DNA of 64,000 nt from an uncultured Sphingomonas sp. (GTDB lineage Bacteria > Pseudomonadota > Alphaproteobacteria > Sphingomonadales > Sphingomonadaceae). A program made the translations under genes and the position numbers. The stretch lies in assembly GCF_913062585.1 (NCBI RefSeq), contig NZ_CAJXWX010000016.1, forward strand, positions 27,455 through 91,454, given 5' to 3'. Below, one piece after another: positions 58,191 to 64,000 of the stretch (its first letter is position 1; each line of letters begins with the position of its first letter). The notes under the pieces were generated by a model that was not told the origin of the DNA, did no database searches, and was given only the letters and a program-made list of their open reading frames with translations.

Positions 58191-58685
58191 TCAATCGCCC
58201 TGAGGGGCGGGTTGAGAGGCTGGGGCCGCGCCATGCGGGCCATGGCGGCCGAAACGCGGCATGGCGGCGCGTTCGGTCGCGTCGATCTTGCCGTCGTGAT
58301 TGGCGTCGAGCCGATCGAACATCGCCAGCGCCCGGGCGCGATAGGCCTCGGCCGTCACCGGCTGCGGCGCGGGACGGTCGGGGCGACCGGCGCGGTCACC
58401 TTGGGGACGGCGGCTCTGCCACTGCGCACGCATCTGCTCGCGATAGGCCTGCATCTCCTCCGGAGACACGGTGCCGTCGTGATTGGCGTCCATCGCGGCG
58501 AAGCGCTGGTCGGCGGCGGCGATCGCGGCGTCGCGGGTGATGTTGCCGTTGGCGTCGGGCCGCAATCCCATCAGGCCACCGCCCATACGACCGTGGGGCA
58601 GGGGAGGGGGCGCGTCCGACTGCGCATAGGCGCCTTGCGCGGTCAGCATGGCGACAAGGGAAAGGCCGATCAGGGTCTTTCGCAT
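58191..58685 (-). CDS. Exported EF-hand protein
   Basis: A 164-residue secreted protein with signal peptide MRKTLIGLSLVAMLTAQGAYAQ. Two clear calcium loops, DANHDGTVSPEE and DANHDGKIDATE, and one weaker loop, DANGNITRDAA, are visible. The central region is rich in Arg, Pro and Gln. The ATG at 58685 is preferred over one at 58697, since GAGGA lies at a better distance. It lies 78 bp upstream of the two-component genes and may be expressed with them. Such proteins are common in sphingomonads and probably bind calcium in the periplasm. Confidence 0.85.
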   Translation of the reverse strand: MRKTLIGLSLVAMLTAQGAYAQSDAPPPLPHGRMGGGLMGLRPDANGNITRDAAIAAADQRFAAMDANHDGTVSPEEMQAYREQMRAQWQSRRPQGDRAGRPDRPAPQPVTAEAYRARALAMFDRLDANHDGKIDATERAAMPRFGRHGPHGAAPASQPAPQGD

Positions 58686-58804
58686 GGGGTGGGGCATCCT
58701 CTTCGCGGACAAGGGCCAAGTCCCGTCCGAACCATGGCTGTTCTGCCGCACGGCTGTCGCCCGATCATGTCGTGCGCGCGCCCGAATTGTCGCAAATTGT
58801 GCGC

Positions 58805-60055
58805 CTATCCCAGCAGGCGGTCGTCGAACATACCGTAGAGGATGGTGGAGGCATAGAGCGCGATGGCCCGGGGGCGGTCCATGGTGCTTGCCCATTTGCG
58901 CATGTCGAAGGCGGCGTTCTGGATCGCCATCAGCGCCTGGGCCGCGATCAGCGCGTCGACCGCGCGCATCGAGCCTTCGGCGACGCCGTCCATGATCGTG
59001 CCCGCATAGCGCCGTGCGATCCGGTTGGAGCGTTCGACCATCTGCGCGCGCACCTCACCCGACAGGCTGGACAGGGCGCTGGTCCGCAGGAGAGGTCCGC
59101 GCTCGGCGAACTGGATGTCGAGCAGGGTCGCGATCGCGCTCGACAGGCGGCTCCAATGGCTGCCCCCCGCCGCGTCGGCCAGTTGCTGGGCCGCGGTGAT
59201 CGTGTCGAAGCTGCGGCGGTAGCAGGCCGCGACCAGATCCTCCTTGGCGTCGAGATGGTGGTAGAAGCTACCCTTGGTGACGTTCAGCTCCGACGCGATG
59301 CGCTGCACGCTCGCGCCGCGATAGCCGAGCTGGTTGATCAGCCGCGTCGCCGCCAGCAGAAAGGCCTCCCGCCCCGGCTCGGTGCCCTGAGTCTCGCGCG
59401 CGTCCAGGTCCAGGATGGTCGGCGCCCAGGTCGATCCGGGGGCGGCGATGCCATGGGTCAGCACGTCGAGCAGCCGCTCCTCGACCCGGCCATATTGGTC
59501 GGGCTCGTAGCGGACCAGCCAGATCGGCAACCAGAAGGTGTTTTCCAGAAGGACATGCGCGCGCGCACCGTAGAGGTCGGTATGCGCGCGGCTGGCGGCG
59601 GGGCCCCACAGGCTGCGGGTCGCACGGAATACCTTCTGCCAGCCCGCCATAAGCTGGCCGAGGATCGGCTCTTCCATCGCGCGCAGGTCGGACAGGACGG
59701 CGAAGGGCGTCTCCTCGCCCCGCTCGATCCGGGCTAGCCGCGCTATGTTGATCGCCAGATAGCGCGCGACACGCGCCTGGGGCGTGGGTTCCTCCGCCGC
59801 CTCGGCCAGCATCTCCAGCAGCCGTTCCAGCGTGTGTTCGAAGGCCGCCGCCGCCAGATCGTCCTTACGCCGGAAATAATAGGTGACGCTGGTGGTGTTC
59901 AACCCGACCCGTCGCGCCACATCGGCAAAGGTCATGCCCTTGGCCGATTGTTCGTTGATGACCTGTGCCGCCGCTGCCAGAATGGCGTCGCGCTTCTGCC
60001 GAAAGCGCTCGGTATTGTGCCCTTCCTGCGCGGGCATTCCCGTCATTCCTGCCAT
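58805..60055 (-). CDS. Tandem TetR-type regulator (two TetR units in one chain)
   Basis: A 416-residue protein made of two TetR-family repressor units. The first helix-turn-helix is MTFADVARRVGLNTTSVTYYFRRKDDLAAAAFEH (about 40-73), followed by a ligand domain to about 215. A second one is ASVQRIASELNVTKGSFYHHLDAKEDLVAACY, followed by another TetR C-terminal domain to the end. The normal TetR length is about 200 residues, so the protein is a duplication or fusion, able to form a pseudo-dimer. Neighbours give no clue to its target. Confidence 0.9.
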   Translation of the reverse strand: MAGMTGMPAQEGHNTERFRQKRDAILAAAAQVINEQSAKGMTFADVARRVGLNTTSVTYYFRRKDDLAAAAFEHTLERLLEMLAEAAEEPTPQARVARYLAINIARLARIERGEETPFAVLSDLRAMEEPILGQLMAGWQKVFRATRSLWGPAASRAHTDLYGARAHVLLENTFWLPIWLVRYEPDQYGRVEERLLDVLTHGIAAPGSTWAPTILDLDARETQGTEPGREAFLLAATRLINQLGYRGASVQRIASELNVTKGSFYHHLDAKEDLVAACYRRSFDTITAAQQLADAAGGSHWSRLSSAIATLLDIQFAERGPLLRTSALSSLSGEVRAQMVERSNRIARRYAGTIMDGVAEGSMRAVDALIAAQALMAIQNAAFDMRKWASTMDRPRAIALYASTILYGMFDDRLLG

Positions 60056-60260
60056 TTCCCTTGTTCGTCGCCCGATGCCGGCGCGACCCGTCAGCCCTCT
60101 CAGTATCGCGAAAAGTGGTGGCGGTCATCGGGATTTCGTCGCCCTCCCGGTGCAGATCGCCTGAAATCGGGTTTCGCTCGAAAAAACGGTATGGCGAAGC
60201 GGATTGCGGTGGCAGCTATTCGTCCAAGTGTAAGGGGAACGAAAGCTTAACGATTGCTTA

Positions 60261-60273
60261 GCCCAATTTGGGC
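60261..60273. promoter_or_regulatory. Palindrome upstream of the PAS-domain gene
   Basis: GCCCAA and TTGGGC flank one T, 11 bp upstream of the ATG at 60285. It lies at the position of the ribosome site, and may be an operator or RNA hairpin. The rest of the 229-bp region upstream to 60056 shows no gene. Confidence 0.3.
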
Positions 60274-60284
60274 AGTGTGCGGCT

Positions 60285-61337
60285 ATGTCGAGTGCCGCCG
60301 CTCCTGATGCCGGCCAGATATGGCAGGGAAACGAACCGGTCTTCCGGTCGATCGACCAGGCGCATCTGGTGGCCGTGTTCGACCTGGAGGGGCGGGTCGC
60401 CTGGGCCAATGGGAATTTCCTTCGCGCCTTCGGCTATCGCCATGACGAACTGATCGGGCAGCCGCATCGGCGCTTATGTCCCTCCGACGTCGCCATCTCC
60501 CATGATTATGACCTCTTCTGGCAGGCGCTGCGCCAGGGGCGGGTAGAGAAGGGGACCTATCGGCATATTGACCGCGACGGTCGCGGCATCTGGGTGGAGG
60601 CGAGCTATTCGCCGATCGTCGACGCACAGGGCGCCTTCGTGCAGATCATCGCCATCGCCGCCGACGTCACCCAACGCTGCCTGAGCGATGCCGAGGCGCA
60701 GAGCAGGCTGGCGGCGATCGACCGTTCGCAGGCCATCGTCGAATTCGACCTGCGGGGCCATGTGCTGGCCGCGAACGACATTTTCCTCTCGCTGATGGGC
60801 TATAGCCGCCCGGCGGCGATCGGTGGCCATCACAGCCGCTTCTGCACATCGGACTATGTCCAGTCGCCCGCCTATGCACGCCTCTGGACCGATCTGAACG
60901 CGGGGCGGTTCATCGCGGGGCGGTTCGAGCGGCGGCGGGCGGATGGCTCGGCCATCTGGTTGCAGGCGATCTACACGCCCATCCTGGGTGCCGATGGCGC
61001 CCCGTGCAAGATCGTGAAATTCGCCCGCGACATCACCGGCGAGATACGCCTGGAGGCGGAGGCGGCCGAGCGGCTGGACCAAGCCGAGCGGTTCCGCCTG
61101 ATCGCCGAGGATCGAAAGACCGATCTGGAGGCAATGCTGCGCGACATGGAACATATCGTCGACCGTATCGCCGCGATCGCGGGACAGACCAACATGCTGG
61201 CCTTGAACGCCAGTATCGAGGCGGCCCGTGCCGGGCCTGCGGGACGCGGTTTCGGGGTCGTCGCCGCCGAGGTCAAGAAGCTGGCCGATGACACGCGTAG
61301 CGCCACCCAGTCGGTGCGCGAGATGCTCCGGCGATAG
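60285..61337 (+). CDS. PAS-PAS protein with minimal chemoreceptor signalling tip
   Basis: A 350-residue soluble protein. Two PAS domains of the BdlA/Aer2 kind cover about 20-135 ([31 protein letters not shown]) and 145-260 ([25 protein letters not shown]). A short coiled coil leads to residues about 290-348, [20 protein letters not shown] plus [18 protein letters not shown], the hairpin tip of methyl-accepting chemotaxis proteins. No membrane segment is present and the return coiled-coil arm is almost absent, so it is not a full receptor. It may signal without CheA/CheW arrays. Confidence 0.88.
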   Translation: MSSAAAPDAGQIWQGNEPVFRSIDQAHLVAVFDLEGRVAWANGNFLRAFGYRHDELIGQPHRRLCPSDVAISHDYDLFWQALRQGRVEKGTYRHIDRDGRGIWVEASYSPIVDAQGAFVQIIAIAADVTQRCLSDAEAQSRLAAIDRSQAIVEFDLRGHVLAANDIFLSLMGYSRPAAIGGHHSRFCTSDYVQSPAYARLWTDLNAGRFIAGRFERRRADGSAIWLQAIYTPILGADGAPCKIVKFARDITGEIRLEAEAAERLDQAERFRLIAEDRKTDLEAMLRDMEHIVDRIAAIAGQTNMLALNASIEAARAGPAGRGFGVVAAEVKKLADDTRSATQSVREMLRR

Positions 61338-61340
61338 GCG

Positions 61341-62240
61341 TCAGGCGATCGGCGTCCGCAGACGGATCAATCCTTCCTGCGCGACGCTGGCGACCAGCCG
61401 CCCGTCGGCGGTGAAGATGCGGCCCCGGTTGAACCCGCGCGCATGGCCCGCCCAGGGGCTGTCGGTCGTGTAGAGCAGCCAATCGTCCGCACGAAACGGT
61501 TCGTGCAGCCACAGCGCGTGGTCGAGGCTCGCCGTCTGCATGTCGTGGATCAGCCAGTTGACCCCGTGCGGCAGGGTCGAGGTGCCGAGCAGCGCGAAAT
61601 CGCTGGCATAGGCCAGGATCGCCCTGTGCAGCGCGGGATCGTCGCCGATCGGCGCGACCAGCCGGAACCAGATCGCCTGCAGGGGCGCGCGCGGCTCGGG
61701 CGCGAGCATCTGGCTCGGGTCGACCGGACGCAACTCGATGGGGCGGGGGCGTTCGAGAAAGGCGCGCAAGGGAGCGGGCACCCGATCGCCCAGTTGCGCC
61801 AGCAATTCGCGCTCCGGCGTCAGCGTGTCCGGCGCGGGCACGTCGGGCATCGCGTCCTGGTGATGCAGGCCCTCTTCGGGCGTCTGGAAGGAGCAGGCGA
61901 GATTGAGGATCGGCTTGCCCTTCTGCATCGCGATCACCCGGCGGGTGGCGAATCTGCGCCCCTCGAAATCGCGTTCCACGCGGTAGACGATGGGGTAACG
62001 CTCGTCGCCCGGACGCATGAAATAGGCGTGGAGCGAATGGGCGGTGCGCGGGGCCTCGGTCGAACGCTGCGCGGCCTGGAGTCCTTGCGCGATCACCTGC
62101 CCGCCGAACACCCGGCCCTGGCCGCCGGGGCGCCGTGCGCCGCGATACAGGTCGGTGTCGATCTCCTCCACGTCCAGCAGCGCGACCAGGCCCTGGGCCA
62201 GGGCATCGGGGGAGGGGTGGGGGCGTGTCGTCGGGTCCAT
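61341..62240 (-). CDS. tesB: Acyl-CoA thioesterase II
   Basis: A 299-residue double hotdog thioesterase that hydrolyses acyl-CoA to free fatty acid and CoA. The N-terminal hotdog has GRVFGGQVIAQGLQAA and HSLHAYFMRPGD; the C-terminal one has SDFALLGTSTLPHG, SLDHALWLHEPFRADDWLLY and GFNRGRIFTADGRLVASVAQEGL with the catalytic Asp/Thr/Gln types of TesB. The ATG at 62240 gives the normal length; a TTG at 62294 would lie across the palindrome upstream. It converges with the PAS gene with only 3 bp between stops. Confidence 0.93.
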   Translation of the reverse strand: MDPTTRPHPSPDALAQGLVALLDVEEIDTDLYRGARRPGGQGRVFGGQVIAQGLQAAQRSTEAPRTAHSLHAYFMRPGDERYPIVYRVERDFEGRRFATRRVIAMQKGKPILNLACSFQTPEEGLHHQDAMPDVPAPDTLTPERELLAQLGDRVPAPLRAFLERPRPIELRPVDPSQMLAPEPRAPLQAIWFRLVAPIGDDPALHRAILAYASDFALLGTSTLPHGVNWLIHDMQTASLDHALWLHEPFRADDWLLYTTDSPWAGHARGFNRGRIFTADGRLVASVAQEGLIRLRTPIA

Positions 62241-62259
62241 GATGTGGTGATGATTGACC

Positions 62260-62275
62260 TTGACGTTAACGTCAA
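62260..62275. promoter_or_regulatory. Perfect 16-bp palindrome upstream of tesB
   Basis: TTGACGTTAACGTCAA lies 20 bp upstream of the tesB ATG. Its ACGT-NN-ACGT core resembles sites of MerR-type regulators of fatty- and branched-chain amino-acid degradation (LiuR type). The link is by motif similarity and by the gene's role in acyl-CoA metabolism. Confidence 0.5.
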
Positions 62276-62366
62276 TGCTTCGCGTCGCTGCCAAGGGCGA
62301 AACCGACTATCGCGGCTTTGGGGGGCTCGCTACACATTCGGTCGATCCGGCTATGGGAGTAGGGCG

Positions 62367-62543
62367 ATGGACGCTTTGAACGACGATGTGGCCTCGGAGC
62401 GGGCGGAATTGCATTTCCTGGCGGCCCTGACCGAGGAACTGATGCGGCATCTGATGGAGGCGGGCGTGTTGTCCCGTACCCAGCTCCAGTCGATCGAAAA
62501 CGCCGTCGCCGAGCGGACCGGCGGCATCCCGCGCGCCTGGTAG
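62367..62543 (+). CDS. Small hypothetical protein
   Basis: A 58-residue soluble, mostly helical protein (MDALNDDVASERAELHFLAALTEELMRHLMEAGVL..). It has GGGAGTAGGG in front of its ATG. Hydrophobic residues at helical spacing (ELHFLAALTEELMRHLMEAGVLSRTQLQSIENAV) suggest a dimerising helix bundle. No family is recognised. It lies between the divergent tesB gene and the transporter gene. Confidence 0.6.
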   Translation: MDALNDDVASERAELHFLAALTEELMRHLMEAGVLSRTQLQSIENAVAERTGGIPRAW

Positions 62544-62609
62544 GCCGGGTGATGCAGGGCGATGCTATCGTCGCGCGTCCTTCATGACATAAACGTCATC
62601 TCAGGACCG

Positions 62610-62646
62610 CGTTAGCGGCTTTCCTGTCTTCGGAAAGCCGCTAACG
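62610..62646 (+). promoter_or_regulatory. 15-bp perfect stem-loop before the AI-2E transporter gene
   Basis: CGTTAGCGGCTTTCC and GGAAAGCCGCTAACG are exact inverted copies with a 7-base loop. The stem ends eight bases before the ATG at 62655, in the place where a ribosome site would be; none is visible there. It may end the small gene's transcript (no U-tract) or control translation of the transporter. Confidence 0.55.
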
Positions 62647-62654
62647 TGCGGGCT

Positions 62655-63875
62655 ATGAGTAACGTGTACGACGAGGCGGGCGACAAGACCCGGCTGGAGG
62701 GCGATTCGGTCCTGGGGGTGCCCGTGGGCATGGGGCAGCGCGATGCCGTGCGGATCGCGATGCGTCGCGACCGGCTGCTCGCCGGGCTGACCCTGACCGC
62801 GGGTGCAGGGTTCATCCTGGCCTTGCCCTTCGCGTTGAAGGAGGGGGCGGAGTTCTTCCTGCCGCTGACCACTGCGCTGGTCATCGCGATCGCGCTGGTG
62901 CCGATCCTGGAATGGCTGGAGCGGCGGCGTGTGCCGTCCCCCCTGGCGGCGCTGCTCTGCGTGCTGCTGTTCCTGGTCGTGGCGAATATCGCGCTGGCGG
63001 CGATCATCGTGCCCGCGACCGACTTTTTCCGGCTGCTGCCCAGCCGGATCGGGCGGATCCAGGACAATCTGGCGCCGCTGCTCGACCTCTATTCCAATCT
63101 CGAGCGTTACGTGAACAAGGCGCTGCGCCAGGTCGCATCCACCCCTGTGCGCCAGCCCCAGACGGCTGCGGTGTCGCCGCCCAGCTCGATCCTGGAATTG
63201 GCCGCGACCTCGGCCCCGACGCTGATCGTGCAGTTCCTGTTCGGCGTCCTCGTCGTCTTCTTCGTCCTGTCGGGCTGGACGCGGATGCGGCGCGAGACGA
63301 TTCGGGGCCGGACGAGCTTCGACGGCGCGATGGCGACCGCGCGGGTGATCCAGGAGGTGGTGGACGATGTCTCGGCCTATCTGGGCACGATCACCATCAT
63401 CAACCTGACGCTGGGCGGCGCGGTGGCGGGGGCCTTATCGCTGTTCGGCATGCCCTATCCGCTGATGTGGGGCGGCATCGTCGCGCTGCTGAACTACATC
63501 CCCTATTTCGGGCCGGTGATCGGGGCGCTGCTGCTCGCGGTCGGCGGCCTCATGACCTTCAGCGATATCTGGATCGCGCTGGCGCCGCCGGCGATCATGT
63601 ACGGTATGCACCTGATCGAGGCGAATTTGATCACGCCGCTGGTCGTCGGCCATCGCCTGACCATCAGCCCGGTAATGATCCTCGTCTCGCTCAGCTTCTG
63701 GGGATGGGTGTGGGGCACGGTCGGCGCGCTGCTGGCGGTGCCGCTGCTCATCATCCTTCAGACCGTGCTGAAGGCGGCGGGCAAGCCGGACATTGCAGGC
63801 TTCCTGTTCGAGCATGGAACGCTGACCCATCTCGACCGTGAAAGTGATCCGGCGGACGTTCCGCAAGAAAGTTGA
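62655..63875 (+). CDS. AI-2E family transporter (PerM/TqsA-like)
   Basis: A 406-residue inner-membrane protein of the AI-2E exporter superfamily. About eight membrane segments are visible; the family core is YLGTITIINLTLGGAVAGALSLFGMPYPLMWGGIVALLNYIPYFGPVIG, followed by LIEANLITPLVVGHRLTISPVMILVSLSFWGWVWG. A soluble loop at about 135-190 follows the second segment pair, as usual. The ATG at 62655 is used; a GTG at 62646 lies in the hairpin. Members transport diverse substrates or exchange sodium for protons; no substrate can be assigned. Confidence 0.9.
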   Translation: MSNVYDEAGDKTRLEGDSVLGVPVGMGQRDAVRIAMRRDRLLAGLTLTAGAGFILALPFALKEGAEFFLPLTTALVIAIALVPILEWLERRRVPSPLAALLCVLLFLVVANIALAAIIVPATDFFRLLPSRIGRIQDNLAPLLDLYSNLERYVNKALRQVASTPVRQPQTAAVSPPSSILELAATSAPTLIVQFLFGVLVVFFVLSGWTRMRRETIRGRTSFDGAMATARVIQEVVDDVSAYLGTITIINLTLGGAVAGALSLFGMPYPLMWGGIVALLNYIPYFGPVIGALLLAVGGLMTFSDIWIALAPPAIMYGMHLIEANLITPLVVGHRLTISPVMILVSLSFWGWVWGTVGALLAVPLLIILQTVLKAAGKPDIAGFLFEHGTLTHLDRESDPADVPQES

Positions 63876-63884
63876 AATGATCCG

Positions 63885-63913
63885 TTGACAGGGTCGGGAG
63901 GCTCGCCTAGTTG
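63885..63913 (+). promoter_or_regulatory. Promoter of tRNA-Asp
   Basis: TTGACA (63885-63890) and TAGTTG (63908-63913) are 17 bp apart. They lie 20 bp upstream of the tRNA. The -35 element is perfect, and the position fits a start of transcription near 63921. Confidence 0.7.
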
Positions 63914-63932
63914 GCGCGCCTCGACGCTTTCA

Positions 63933-64000
<68 letters not shown>

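Overview
The window looks like a chromosome segment of a GC-rich alphaproteobacterium of the Sphingomonas type. The signs are large TonB-dependent receptors instead of porins, Tat-exported glycosidases, a receptor–halogenase–amylase gene set, very tight gene packing with ATGA/GTGA overlaps, and short palindromic intergenic repeats. No insertion sequence, prophage or CRISPR array was seen, and no gene-free stretch exceeds 300 bp.

Layout. (1) 1-6425, minus strand: six overlapping genes that build an unknown glycan. They are a sucrose-phosphate synthase/phosphatase fusion, four further glycosyltransferases and a polysaccharide pyruvyl transferase, with an FNR-type box upstream. (2) 6554-7606: patatin-like phospholipase. 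(3) 7703-18477, minus: a five-gene glycosidase operon (GH2 beta-mannosidase, GH3, GH125, GH92, GH29) whose combined specificities match N-glycan breakdown. (4) 18768-23734, minus: DUF3667 membrane protein, CPA1 Na+/H+ antiporter, then a glycosyltransferase/metallophosphoesterase pair with a Pho-box-like repeat, probably for phosphorus-sparing lipid remodelling. (5) 23973-37944: a TonB receptor divergent from a complete GlcNAc operon (cutC, gntR, nagB-II, nagA, GH2 beta-galactosidase, EIIA-HPr-EI fusion, EIICB). (6) 38064-43318: IclR regulator, DUF475 membrane protein, Crp/Fnr regulator with a small coupled ORF, and an M3 peptidase. (7) 43464-56019: alpha-glucan locus with GH97, two GH13 enzymes, a flavin-dependent halogenase and a TonB receptor on the minus strand, divergent from a LacI regulator and an MFS sugar transporter. 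(8) 56045-64000: two-component system, EF-hand protein, tandem-TetR regulator, PAS-PAS-chemoreceptor-like protein, TesB thioesterase, a small ORF, an AI-2E-family transporter and the start of tRNA-Asp.

How the parts fit. The exported glycosidases of (3) would trim alpha-1,2- and alpha-1,6-mannose, beta-mannose, fucose and possibly core xylose from N-glycans. GlcNAc released from the core would be phosphorylated by the PTS of (5), deacetylated by NagA and deaminated by NagB-II to fructose-6-phosphate. Tandem TGGTATT-like repeats upstream of both loci and of the receptor suggest one regulon under the GntR protein. The alpha-glucan locus is a second, independent utilization system under LacI control.
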